From Pieris napi (taxonomy: Eukaryota > Arthropoda > Insecta > Lepidoptera > Pieridae), in NCBI RefSeq assembly GCF_905475465.1, contig NC_062245.1:5766001-5830000 (forward strand): a stretch of DNA of 64,000 bases, in the 5' to 3' direction. A program made the translations under genes and the position numbers. The notes under the pieces are model-generated. The model ran no database searches. It had not been told where the DNA came from and worked only from the letters and a program-made list of their open reading frames with translations. Positions 46,393-58,019 of this stretch are shown here, in pieces. The first letter of the stretch is position 1; each line of letters opens with the position of its first letter.

Positions 46393-47327
46393 TCATTGCA
46401 CTGAAACAGTCTCGACTTCAATAACATGCCTATGCCTTTTCCTTTTATGTATACCGTCAAACTCATTATGTATCTCTTCCAACGTTCTTCCTTTAGTCTC
46501 AGGTACAAAAAAGTATACAAAAATGGTTCCAATCAGGCTAGTAACAGCAAAATGCCATAACGTCCATCCCGGACTAACCAAGTGTATTAAATTTTGGTAT
46601 AACTTCGTAACTCCGAAGGCAAAAAACCAGTGAAATCCAGCGGTAAGAGCTGTCGCTCGTCGCCTTACGTTAGGTGCAAAAATCTCACGTAACATCAACC
46701 AAGGTATTGGCCCTGCACCTACCGCATATACGGATACAAATATGCATAATGTGGACAAAGGTACCCACGTATTATGAGCTGATAGGTTCGAGGCTTTTAA
46801 ATTATAGAACATCGCTAACGTGCCCAAACTAAGTGCCATTAGTGTAAAAGATATTAGTAATAGCACGCGTCTTCTAAACTTCTTTAAGAACATAGTTGAG
46901 AAGTACATAGATGTAACAAAGCATAAACCAAGAATAATAGTTGCACTTGGTAAATTTAACGATATAGCGAAGTTCTTAAAGATCTTCTCGGCGTAGAAGA
47001 GAATTGGATAGATACCGCTCATCTGCTGAAAGATCATCAACCCAAAAGAGACGATCAATGGCTTAATAGTAGTTCTAGAAGTGAAAAGCTGCCTAAATGT
47101 GACTTTATTTCTTCCGTAATTCCTGACGTATTCCTTTAATTCTTTTATTTCCGAATCCACGTCGTTGTCTATACCTCTGAAGTATTGTAACGCCGCTTTT
47201 GCTTCGGGGAATTTCCCTTGAGACATCAGGTAAGCTGGTGATTCCGGAAGAAATATGAATCCAATGAAGAAGGATATGGGTATACTAGCGCATAGTACCG
47301 ACAGCCACGAAGCGCTCTGGACCAATC
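46393..47327 (-). CDS. Tret1-like exon 6 (TM6-TM12 and C-terminus)
   Basis: 935 nt including the stop. Acceptor AATTGCAG|GATTGG. Holds the PESP, QQMSG, GPIPW and PETKG motifs and a basic C-terminal tail (HKRKRHRH). The nominal ATG at 47358 is in the intron and is not the start. Confidence 0.95.
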
Positions 47328-50300
47328 CTGCAATTATACAAACAATTAAAGTTAACATAATTATGATGATGATAGTTTTATTACTGAAACTTAAATCTCA
47401 ATTTTGAGGACGTGAATCCTTTGTTACAGTAAAGCTAGTCGAGCTCAGATGGTAATAAAACAATATGTATAATTTACATTTTGTAGTACAGAACGAATCG
47501 AGTATTTTAAATACAATGTATAAATCTTACCAATAATATAGCCAAAAAGTACCCCAGCAGCAAATTGCACGTGGTAGAAATTGGCCAATGCAGGTAAAAT
47601 ATTCGTCTCGGCTATGTCTTCAATATACGGTGGTATCGCCACGCTGAAAGCTCCTACGGCCACGCCACTAACGAAACGGCCCACGTACAAGCCGTAGACG
47701 TTAGGACTGAAAGAAATACCCTTAATATTTATATTATATTACGAAAATATACTCGCTTCAACTGTTTTTGTACTGCACGACTGTACCTGACGACGCTTTC
47801 AGGATTTTTAGAACTATTAGAAAGCAAATATTTAAAGGAAACATGTTAGTTATACATTATGTTTTTGACCTAATTATCATACTGCAAAATGATTTAAGTG
47901 CATCGGCATTAAATTCTTTGGACTTGTCAATGTTCAATAAATAATAGGAATTAGTTAAGTTACCAGAAATACCAGACCAAATATCTAAAAAGGGTTTTAA
48001 CTTATTTGATTGAAATTTTCGTTAACACTAGTGAATCTTAATTCTATATTATCCTTGGGTATAGAGTATACCTTGAAGCGACTAAGATCCATGAGACCAC
48101 CAAAGGCAGCGCAAGATAAAGTAATGTTTTCTTTCGTCCAAAATATTCTGAGATGAGACCAGAAGGAACAGCCCCGAATAACGCTCCCAAACACAGCAGA
48201 GACGCCACCCATGATGCTTCTGTTTCCGTGAGCTATAATAATTATAGCTTTAATTTTTATTAAATTTGTGTGTTATTTGTAAAATTACTTATACGTACTG
48301 GGTGGCGCAAAAGTACTGGCACTAAAGAATTTTTTTTTTTTTTATATGACATTTTCTGTCGGTGCCGGACGGTGGGGAAATCGTCGACGAAATTCACGTT
48401 GTGTTGTCACTGATGAATTATTCCGTAAGAACATTGACACGATTATTCCACGTTCTTGGGGAGTACAACGGTCCATGTTTATTTTCAGTGTATTTTACAT
48501 TTGTTTACCACAATTTTCAACAACAGAATGACAGGAAATGTCATATAAAAAAAATAAACAAATTTTCTTTAGTGTCAGTACTTTTGCGCCACCCAGTATT
48601 ATTCATTGTTGTTGTTTGTTTGTATTCTTCTATCTCGTTTTTTTTTGTGTTGGGTAACTGTTAATGGTCGGTGCAATCAGATTAATTATAGGTATATAAA
48701 TGTTTCTGTGTATTTTTTTTAAGTTGTAACACAAATAAAGATTCTATAACCATAATCACCTGCACACATAAGATGGTGCACCCTTCCATTTGGGACTAAA
48801 AAGCGTAGTCACATTACAGTGGATAAGATAACATCAAATTATAAATTCCAATAATATACGTTTAACCTTTTAAGTACAAATTACTTGTTGTACCTAGGTC
48901 TTACGTAACTTATTATATGATAATAAATACGTGTATTCTACAAATGGTAGACTATGTGTGTGTTTGTCATGCACTCACACATAGTGAGTGCATGTGTGTA
49001 AATGTGAAATCTGTCACTCAAGTTTTGCAGCCATTGGTATAATTTTTGCTTCTTGCTTATCTTGCTTATGTTGATGCTTGCTAATACAGGTAAATATTTA
49101 TTAGAACGTTAGAAAACGAAATTGTGCTATTAATATTGATTTGAGATGATTTAATTCGTGTACATTATTGCCTATATGAATAAATGACTTATAGGCACTT
49201 ATAACTTTTAATAGGCTATCTACTTTTGCAATGTATATATTAATAAAAATACAGTGATACGAAATTCAAAAAATTGTGTTTAGTGTCCCATTGGGAGCTA
49301 TGTAAACATCTTTAAAATTATCATTCTGATTCAGTTTATTTGCTATGATGCTTATTTAAACTAATTTTTAATGAACTTGAGGTCGTGTTAGAGATAAATG
49401 GGTCAATGAGTAATACAAAAATATACACATGACAACATAAATAATTCATAATACCTATATTAACGACAATATGAATGTTCTAGTTGTTACGACAGATTAA
49501 CCCAACTCACCATAATTTTGGTGTGTGTTCCATTGTTTGATGTAAAAACATCTGACGATCGGGCTGGCTGCGTCTGAAAATTCATAAAGAATAATTATTT
49601 GTCGTTATTTTTATTAAATTGTAATGATGATATAACCTTTTACATCTTAAAAAGAATTTCTAAACATAATTATACTGGAGATCCGGGAAAATTAAGGGTG
49701 CACTAATAGTTTTTTGTACGTGCGCAATAAAGACTTGATACAGTGAAAAAAAAAACATGGTGATAAAATGTTTTTCAAGCCAAAAAATTTTACAAGGACT
49801 ACCAACCTACCAACACTACCTTATAATTAAAGTTTTTTGCAGAAATCTAAAGCAAGACCTGTATGAAGTGACAAAGATTGTAGCGTCATTGAAAAACTTA
49901 TATAGTGTAAACTAACTTTGTGTTATTAAGTTTTAGCCGATCAATCACGGGTGTTTTCAAGAGAATCATCAAGATGAACTTAGGGATTCCGTTAATCCTT
50001 ATTGCATAGTTTCATTAAGACCGTGACATACATTTCAAACTCCTCAAACTCGCCCCGAGATCTTAGGATTAGACCCAAAACTTGCTAACTTTAAATTGTT
50101 CAGTGCATTTCAATTTTGACGCAGTTTACACAAGATGGATATTCTATTTGTCAAATGTATTTCATAATTTTTGAAGTTATACTTCTTTAGGCGCGTTATA
50201 GACCACAAGCCCATGAACAAAAAATACCTGTGAAATGACCCAACGTGAATTACGCTTAGAAGGCTGTTACTATATCTGAAAATAGCTCTGAGCACTATGC

Positions 50301-53300
50301 CGTCATTTCTGAGCGGTACATGTGAGTACGTGAGTGAATGGACTTTCTCAGGTACAATTGGGGAATTTCGACTAATTATTAATGCACGGCTTTGTTATAA
50401 GTGTATAGATGATTAAAAATAAATGCCGAAAAACCTAGTGCCGTACTAAAGTGATGGTGCCGGAAGTCGGTGCAAATTTTTAATTCGACGACAGTTGCAG
50501 AAGCAATATAGGTCATTTATTACTGTACGGCATTTGTGTGATTCCTTTTGGACACATATACAGATACTTTACCCGTAAACGCCGTACATATTTCCAGCGG
50601 AGCGGTCGAAATCCAAGGGTCGCAACATATGTCTGATTAGCATATAGGTGATGATGATATAGAACAACATAAAATTAAATGATCTTGAGAGTACTTCACA
50701 AATAGATAACGTTTTCCAGCATGCCGTACATTTTTCGTGGAACACATAGGTGTATGGTGTAAATTACTTCACTCTGAAAAGAGTAATTTTCCGGTGACTT
50801 TTATCTGTACGGCAGTAACACAGGTTATTAGTACTTTAGACAATTTTCAAAAAAAGATAAGTGCCGTACACTTTCGATAGCCCGCTAGTCTATGAAATGG
50901 CAGATTATAGCACCGCCTACCAATACAAGGCGTCCCAAAGTTATGGGACATGAAGGGAAAGTACCTTAAATATCGTAGATAGGGTATTTTACTAAAAGAA
51001 GACTTTATGTTATTTTTAAAAGTTATTAATTCTGCATTCAAAGATTTTTCAAAAATTACTTGCCTCGTCTGGGAATCGAACCGACTTAAATGTAAAAAAA
51101 AAACACCCCTACTTTTATGATGCCAATCGAAAGAATGGCCAAAAACTAATAACTATTATTATATTTTTATTTTTGGTAAAAAATATTTTTCCTTTACCTC
51201 TCTCTGCTGGTATGATAAGGCTGTAAATATACTTTACAGCCTTATGGTAGTATACTCAGATACGTACACTTTAATGACCTTAAGGGACACCTCAAACGTC
51301 GTCGAAGTTTTTATCAGTTGTAAAGAATTATCTGTAGTAAAATGTACGGCATCTAGTTTTTTTTGTTTATTTTTATTTGTTACATATAAAATAACAATAA
51401 TCTTTGAAAATATTACTCCTCATATTACTCTAGGAATATTTGAAAAATCATCAAAATTTCGGAAATTTCATATATTTTTTTATCATAATATTTTTATTTG
51501 TTACTATTTATAATGAACGGCTATAAGGTACAACGGTAATATTTAGTAACATTATTTAAAAAAACAAGTTGCCGTACATTATTCTCTGATCTTACAGCAG
51601 TAATAACTCGGTAAATCCTGAAATTTCGATAAATATTTATTTACACAAATATTAACTATGATTTTTGGATGGCATAATTATAAAACATTATTGTCCGTGT
51701 TAAATAATATTTTGAACATGTTGCCGTACATTTTACAATGACCTTAGGGTATATGGGTGTAGGGGTAGGGTTCCGACACTTGGCTTTCGACCGCTCCGCT
51801 GGAAATATGTACGGCGTTTACGGGTAAAGTATCTGTATATGTGTCCAAAAGGAATCACACAAATGCCGTACAGTAAAAAATGACCTATATTGCTTCTGCA
51901 ACTGTCGTCGAATTAAAAATTTGCACCGACTTCCGGCACCATCACTTTAGTACGGCACTAGGTTTTTCGTCATTTATTTTTAATCATCTATACACTTATA
52001 ACAAAGCCGTACATTAATAATTAGTCGAAATTCCCCAATTGTACCTGAGAAAGTCCATTCACTCACGTACTCACATGTACCGCTCAGAAATGACGGTATA
52101 GTGCTCAGAGCTATTTTCAGATATAGTAACAGCCTTCTAAGCGTAATTCACGTTGGGTCATTTCACAGGTATTTTTTGTTCATGGGCTTGTGGTCTATTA
52201 TGAAAAATTGATGAGAGTGAAATTTTACGATGCGCGCACCGTGACACAAAATTAACAGAATGAAGTTGCCCACGGAAGATGCTACGGCATTGGACATAAT
52301 TTAAAAACAACATTCGAATAATAATATAATTTATGTTACACTTAATGTAAGAAAATAATAATAAATATTTATTTATTAAATTTTTCAAATGTATACTGAA
52401 CTTTATTGACTATACTGACTCCTTTTCCAGTCTTTGATAATTAAATTGTATTTAATTATTTGCATGCAATCAAAAACTTTTTTTAATAATGCCAAAGAAG
52501 TATAACTTCTTACGAGCGTACATAAGTATACGCATCCTTTTTTATTGATTTTTCTAAGCTTCGTAAATATTTGAACCTTTTAGTATATATTATGCATTTT
52601 ATATTTATATCTTCAGATACCTTAAGATTACGTCATTAGCATTAAGCCTTCCTCTGCATGATCAGTATAAACGTCTCAAAACTCTTTTAAATAAACTACA
52701 GTCGGTGAATACATATTTTTAATCTATACATTTTACAAATGATATTTATTAGACTTATACCAAACATTGTTACATCCGATATGACTTGTACAAAAATTGT
52801 CATACCAAAGGTGACTATTACACTAGAAAAGTAATCACTTTTTTAAGTCACGAAAGGCAGCTATCAAATTTAATTGAATTGTCCCGTATTATTTATGATG
52901 TTATTAATGAAAATGTTTTAATATTTCATCGCTGACAGCCATATTAATACCCAGAAAGTTTATAAGGCGTGAAGGAATTAGGGGCTTTGGAACTTTCGCG
53001 TTTTCAGTCAAATTAAAATTGTATAGCAATTTTTAGTAATCACGCTGTTGGCGTCTACAACTCGGCATAAGCTCGACGTGTTTACTGTTTAGCTCGGTCA
53101 AGAGTGTATACTTTTAGTTCATATTTCTATACTATACATACATATTGTGTTCTTTTTTATTATTATTATGAAACTTTTTCAATTTTCTGAAGCTTCTAAC
53201 GTATTTTTTTGACATAAATATTTATTTTGGATACTACAATGAATTTTGTAGCATTACTTTAAACTATTTTCTTGTTAAGTATACGACAGTTAAGAATTAA

Positions 53301-55402
53301 TCTAATATATAAAATTCTCGTGTCGCGGTGTTTGTAGTTAAACTCCTCCGAAACGGCTCGACCGATTCTCATGAAATTTTGAGTGCATATTGGGTATGTC
53401 TGAGAATCGGACAACATCTATTTTTCATCCCCCTAAATGTTAAGGGTAGTCCACCCCTAAATTATTATTTCTTAATTTTTAGATATTATTTTTATGATAC
53501 AGCATTAAAAATACATACAACCCCTAATTTTCACCCCTCTACAATCAACCCCTATTCTTTTATTATAAATGATATACATGGCAAAACGACGTTTGCCCGG
53601 CCAGCTAGTATAATATATAATCACATAAATATAGGTTGTAAATTAGCTTTTTCTTGTACACTTCTTACCATCAATGTCTCTAAATTTCCATTTTTTACCT
53701 AACTAGAAATACAAGGAAATATTATAATAATATGTGCATTATCAAATTTACCTCATACTGTCCAGATATCATAAGAGGCAATGCTGACGAAGTCCAAGCG
53801 ACGCACACGCCAGATGCGAAAGCCCCAAGATTTACTGTAATTCGTATAAATAATGAAATAAAGTAAAGTAAAGTAAAGTAAAAATCATTTAATCATATGG
53901 GTAACATAATTTACACTTATGACTCGTCAGTAAAGAAATACATATTAATGCTTCTAATTTTACATTTACTGCCAGTTCTCAAATCAAGGGCGTAGAACGG
54001 ATGAGAAGAACTGGCAATAAACTCTCCGCCACTCTTTTTAATCCCCATTTTTTTTACACAATGTTTGTAAGGAGCTGCAACCATTACACCATGCTCCACA
54101 TGACATATTAAGTAATTAATAATAATAACATAAATTAAAAAAAACAAAGACTTGTCCTCTATCAGCAGGAGGCATGGTGAAATAGGAGCACGCACTTACA
54201 TTCTCGTGGGAACAACACGCAAACACATAGTCGAAATAAGCAACATCACCGCATACACGAATTCAAGTACGACCAGTCACCACAAGCAGCACCCGTTCAC
54301 GAGCATGACGCATGGCCAGCCATCGCCCCCCTCACCATATTTTAGGGAGAGAGACAACCCGACGCATAACGCAATAAGTGCAGCACCAAGACTTTTTAGG
54401 ATCTTTTTGTATGTAAGCAACGGGTAGGTTTTATAAGATACTTAGAATTAGTCGCTGACCTAATTTATTAGATAACTAAGTCTGTATGAAGTCGAGATTC
54501 AAATTAAAAGACTCTATCCGGACATAGAGCAGTGTTGGCCTAGTGGCTTCAGCGTGCGACTCTCATACCTGAGGTCGTAGGTTCGATCCCCGGCTGTGCA
54601 CCAATGTACTTTATTTTCATGTGCGCATTTAACATTTGCTCGAACGGTGAAGGAAAACATCGTGAGGAAACCGACATGTCTTAGACCCAAAAAGTCGACG
54701 GCGTGTGTCAGGCACTGAAGGTTGATACTTGCCTTTTAGATTTAAAAATTGTCATGGAACAGATTCAGAAATCGGAGGCCAAGACCTAAAGAGGTTGTAG
54801 CGCCATTGATTTATTTTATTATTTATCCGAACATAATTACCAATATATATATTTGCATTGAGGTTGCCAAACAAGAATACGTGAGCGTTTCTTAAGACCG
54901 TTTTAGCCACGCACCACCACTATGTGGAACCAGCTGCCCACCGAAGTATTTCCAAACCAATACGACATACTTCAAGAAAAGAATCAATTTATAACTCACT
55001 TCGAGCCTTCCGGCAATGTGAGTGTCCATGGGCGGTATCACTTAACATCAGGTGAGCCTCCTGCCCATGTGCTTCCTACATACATCAGTAAAAAACGCAA
55101 TAATATTTGCAAGTATATATATCTATGAAATATCATACAGTGCATACACGCCCCCTTCGAACATTTTAAGATAAAGATTTTTGACGTAAATTTTACAAAT
55201 TCTTAGCCAAATTCTAAATTTTTCCCTATATCTTACCGATTCCAGTAGCAATATACTGGGTAGTGATCCCTGAAGTATCTCTTTTGATATCAGGAACGGT
55301 CTCCAACCGAGTGAGTATTTTAGAGTGGCCATTTTTATCTTCTATATGAGACCCGCCTGCTTCTAGATCGTTCGGGCGTTCTTCCACTGAAATTAGCAAC
55401 AT
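46393..55402 (-). CDS. Tret1-like facilitated sugar (trehalose) transporter, six coding exons, 527 aa
   Basis: Major facilitator sugar porter that would move trehalose or other sugars across the plasma membrane. Coding exons on the minus strand: 55237-55402, 53752-53834, 49511-49573, 48072-48232, 47531-47706 and 46393-47327. All introns are GT-AG and phases agree (1, 0, 0, 2, 1), giving 528 codons with stop. Family signatures: YFGRKKTLL after TM2, PESPAYL after TM6, QQMSGI in TM7, GPIPWLMLREIF in TM10 and PETKGRTLEEI after TM12. The length fits Tret1-type proteins. Odd points: the usual E-x-RG motif after TM4 is replaced by AETNILPA, and the start is uncertain (see exon 1). Introns 1-3 are full of transposons. 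Substrate is inferred from family; glucose or another hexose is possible. Confidence 0.88.
47531..47706 (-). CDS. Tret1-like exon 5 (TM4-TM5)
   Basis: 176 nt. Acceptor TTTCAG|TCCTAA, donor TATTG|GTAAGA. Encodes YVGRFVSGVAVGAFSVAIPP and FYHVQFAAGVLFGYIIG. Confidence 0.9.
48072..48232 (-). CDS. Tret1-like exon 4 (TM2-TM3)
   Basis: 161 nt. Acceptor TTATAG|CTCACG, donor TTCAAG|GTATAC. Encodes LTETEASWVASLLCLGALFG, the GRKKTLL loop and the third helix. Confidence 0.88.
48298..48596. mobile_element. mariner-type MITE in intron 3 of the transporter
   Basis: 299 bp with ends CTGGGTGGCGCAAAAGTACT and its complement (about 28 bp, one or two mismatches), flanked by TA (48296-48297, 48597-48598). Noncoding; the interior includes a 14-T run. 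Confidence 0.85.
48600..49505. other. Intron 3 remainder; small hairpin at 48977
   Basis: AT-rich intron sequence. CATGCACTCA and TGAGTGCATG (48978-49004) form a 10-bp perfect stem. Nothing else recognised. Confidence 0.35.
49511..49573 (-). CDS. Tret1-like exon 3 (extracellular loop)
   Basis: 63 nt, in phase at both ends. Acceptor TTTCAG|ACGCAG, donor ATTATG|GTGAGT. Encodes the TM1-TM2 loop with a possible N-glycosylation site (NGT). Confidence 0.8.
50173..52515. mobile_element. MITE of the 6.25-kb family, split by a foldback element
   Basis: The left end, GAAGTTATACTTCTTTAGGC at 50173, is followed after 26 bp by the insertion. The remainder (52201-52515) matches 6276-6590 almost base for base and ends with the inverted copy. 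Lies in intron 2 of the transporter. Confidence 0.75.
50199..52197. mobile_element. Unclassified 2-kb foldback DNA element with dispersed GCCGTACA motifs
   Basis: 1999 bp. Arms 50199-50629 and 51770-52197 are reverse complements with few differences, starting TAGACCACAAGCCCATGAAC. TTA flanks both ends (50196-50198, 52198-52200), confirmed by the uninterrupted MITE at 6.27 kb. GCCGTACA or its complement occurs exactly 11 times (50524, 50581, 50723, 50806, 50863, 51343, 51571, 51723, 51808, 51865, 52006), with two 7-base matches at 50440 and 51950. No transposase ORF. The motifs look like transposase-binding subterminal repeats; the superfamily is unknown, and a TTA duplication would fit PIF/Harbinger. 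Confidence 0.8.
52520..53300. other. Intron 2 sequence, nothing recognised
   Basis: AT-rich. Confidence 0.35.
53301..53607 (+). mobile_element. Non-autonomous Helitron in intron 2
   Basis: 307 bp: TCTAATATATAAAATTCTCG to GCCCGGCCAGCTAG (CTAG 53604-53607). Near-identical architecture to the 42.7-kb copy. Confidence 0.85.
53752..53834 (-). CDS. Tret1-like exon 2 (TM1)
   Basis: 83 nt. Acceptor TTACAG|TAAATC, donor TATGAG|GTAAAT. Encodes NLGAFASGVCVAWTSSALP, the first membrane helix. Confidence 0.88.
53855..54180 (-). mobile_element. LINE 3' end (minus strand) in intron 1
   Basis: Read on the minus strand, a conserved-looking 3' region (AGTTCTTCTCATCCGTTCTA, CGCCCTTGATTTGAGAACTG) ends in a TTTAC microsatellite tail at 53860-53883. 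The resemblance is to the tail at 63.8-64.0 kb. Family not named. Confidence 0.55.
54526..54828 (+). repeat. tRNA-derived SINE, full length, in intron 1
   Basis: Head GTGTTGGCCTAGTGGCTTCA with B box GGTTCGATCCCCGGCTGTGC, body AACGGTGAAGGAAAACATCG, end AAAGAGGTTGTAGCGCCATT followed by a T/A-rich tail. Best copy of the family here. Confidence 0.85.
54855..55075 (+). mobile_element. 5'-truncated LINE fragment (Jockey/CR1 family) in intron 1
   Basis: Matches the full LINE from about 19560: CGCACCACCACTATGTGGAA, CCAGCTGCCCACCGAAGT and GTCCATGGGCGGTATCACTT, then CATCAGGTGAGCCTCCTGCC. Confidence 0.8.
55237..55402 (-). CDS. Tret1-like exon 1 (cytoplasmic N-terminus)
   Basis: Encodes the hydrophilic N-terminal tail (VEERPNDLEAGGSH, ITTQYIATG). 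The donor is ATCG|GTAAGA. ATG 55402 is the first Met, with an in-frame TGA nine nt upstream. However, TTGCTAATTTCAG|TGGAAG at 55401-55389 looks like a branch point and acceptor, so this may be an internal exon whose true start lies further upstream. Confidence 0.7.
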
Positions 55403-55408
55403 TTTCAA

Positions 55409-56180
55409 TCAATTTTATAGTAATTTCGTAAACATATACATATTTAAGGGTCATTACCGTACTATAATACGTTTATTAAATAAATGTACAATAATAATGA
55501 GTTAAAAAGATTGGAAGCGTGCATTATAATATATTTTGGAAATAAATATAGCCTATGCTACCCAGAAAGAATATTTGAAATCGGTCCTTTGATTTTTTGC
55601 TATCGGTACAAACATATAAAAAAAAACAAATATTTTGTATAGGACATTTAAAAGCTCCTTTTTCTGTAACCGTCATCGTATTTTATCAACTATATTAAAT
55701 TTTCGACCGTTAGGAACAGTTTCTAATATGATACATTCTACACAATAGCTTTTTCGTTTGGAATACTAGAAATAATTTAAAATACACATATATATATTTA
55801 TATATAATATCAAGATCTTTGATTGAAAGAATGAAAAAATATTTCTATATAATTATTATGTTAAACTGTTTGTAAAAACACATTTAAATAAATACTTTCG
55901 AAACAAAACAAGTGCTATTTCCTCAAATAAACCCGCGAGCGGCGGCTCCAACAATTAATATATTACATGGTAATTCATGTAAACCTATATACTTATTAAT
56001 TATCACATTTCAATAACTGATTCTTATAGGTACCTAAAGAAATGTGTTTACATCAAACCATTATATACTTAACCTGTGACCTACCTTAATCAATGTACTT
56101 ATATTTTCATTTAATTGATAAATATTAATTCCAGTGCATATATTTTTTAATGACGCAAGGTTGAACTTGTTAAAACAACT
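55409..56180. other. Upstream of the transporter exon 1; no promoter identified
   Basis: AT-rich. I see no convincing TATA/initiator pair or upstream exon. Confidence 0.3.
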
Positions 56181-56185
56181 GATTA

Positions 56186-56533
56186 TCTTAATATATATAA
56201 ATCACGTGTCACGTTGTTTGTCCGCGCTGGACTCCTAAACTACTTAACCGATTTTAAATTAAATTTGCACACGGTGTGCAGTGATCCAACTTAAAAGATA
56301 GGATAGCTTACATCTTAATTTATAGCCGCAATAATATTTTATTGCAAATTATTTGTTTATAATTTGACAGTCACAATTCTAACAGAATATGGCGCTGTGT
56401 TGAAAGTACCAACGTTTCACATAAGCTACAATTTAATGGCATAACCACCAAAAAAGCATGGTGGACAGGTGTTCTACTACTATGTAATATTACAAAAACC
56501 TTAGACACAGCAACACTTGGCCGAGTCTGCTAG
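56186..56533 (+). mobile_element. Non-autonomous Helitron (uninterrupted relative of the RTE-split copy)
   Basis: 348 bp from TCTTAATATATATAAATCAC to GGCCGAGTCTGCTAG (CTAG 56530-56533). Its interior, CAATAATATTTTATTGC, is the counterpart of the RTE target site near 35.2 kb. Confidence 0.8.
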
Positions 56534-57955
56534 TTTTATATATAACATATCGATATCAACAGTGAAGTTAAAATTTTAACTTATTAAACAACCTACAATA
56601 TATATATATGACGTCGTAAACTAAGTTATTTAAGTAATCATTTTAATATCAGTATAATTTTACAATTAGTTTTGCTGTCAATGTCAAGTCTGGGAAGAAG
56701 CCCACGTGACAGTTCTGAAGTTGAGGTCATATCACATGTGATTAGGGAAAAGACATACCATCATGTTAAGGAACATATAGAATACGTAACATTAATAACT
56801 TTTAATAAAGACAGGCTATTTGTTATGTTAAAAAAAAGTTCAAAATAAAATTCTTCATAAATAGGGCAACCTTTCTTAAACAACATGAAGCTTAAAAACA
56901 GTATTAATCTTAAAATAAATAATTTCTCTATAAAGAATGCGAAAAGCTTTTGAGTCTTGTCCTTATAAAAACATGTGCAGTCATTATTTATTTAAGTCTA
57001 CCTAACAGATTTCTAATGTTAATTTACCCACCATTAAAACCCAGAGTTCAATTTATTCTTAGTACGAAACGTTTTCTAAGGAGCTTACATTATTTTGGGT
57101 TTGGTTATAAAAAAAATCCCGTCCCTCCATCAAACATTCAATATAACGTTACGTAGAATCGTAAAGCGTTTACGATCCACGCGATGCTTTTCGAAATTGT
57201 TCTTAGAATATCCATGTTGGACATATTAAAGAAATTGAAAAGCTATTGAACGTTATTGCTTTAGGAATCAGTGTATATTTAGAAATGCTAAGTTCCTAGT
57301 TAAAATGACGGTGACTTTTGCGTTTTTTTCTGACATCCATATTACACTAATTACTGTATTGGGAGTATTTCTTTGAACAGTATAAATAATAACATCACAA
57401 TTGTCTTTAAGCTCGATCATCACACCACTTTAATATAACAAACCACACTTCAAGAGATCCTAGTAATCAGTATTCTCAAAACGCACCAAAGTTTGAATAT
57501 ATATAAGAAGAAAATTAATTAGTTTTCGATAGCAATGAACTCACGATTCAAGGAGAAATAGTCAAGAGCAGATTTTCTTAACGTCAATATTAAAATCCAA
57601 ATAACTCGTTTATTTCTGTAAAACGTACTTTAAACTTTTTAAATTGAAGACATATTAATTACAGGAAAACGCCGTATCAGTAGCCTGATTTTTGAGAAAC
57701 CTTTATAATTCGAATTATGATCAAGTTCCTTTCAATATTACTCCCACATTTCTCGTCTGTAAACAGTAATTCTATCCATAAAATTATTTTTGTTTGTTAT
57801 GAACTTGATCCGAGATTCTGACGTGAAATTCATAATAATAATATATGACAAAATATACTAGCAATAAATGTTTAACAATTTTTAAGCGCTAATTATTATT
57901 TTGTATCTCACACACTGTTTTGTTTTTTTAATATTTTTATTACTCTTTAATGTTA
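56534..57955. other. No recognisable feature
   Basis: AT-rich; short ORFs without domains. Confidence 0.35.
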
Positions 57956-58019
57956 ATATTCTACGGTTTCGATATTTGTAAATATGTGAGGAACATGTAT
58001 ACTAACTTAGTATAGTAGT

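Noticed and set aside
47358..47358. ATG at 47358 as start of a separate 321-aa transporter
   Set aside because: The first residues are intron sequence; a good acceptor at 47329-47328 and upstream exons with matching phases show it is the last exon of a longer gene.
51244..51513. 89-codon ORF in the middle of the foldback element as a transposase
   Set aside because: AT-rich, no DDE motif or DNA-binding domain, too short; likely chance.
53917..54427. ORFs of 91-92 codons on both strands
   Set aside because: They lie in a LINE 3' end and intron of the transporter; no conserved protein features.
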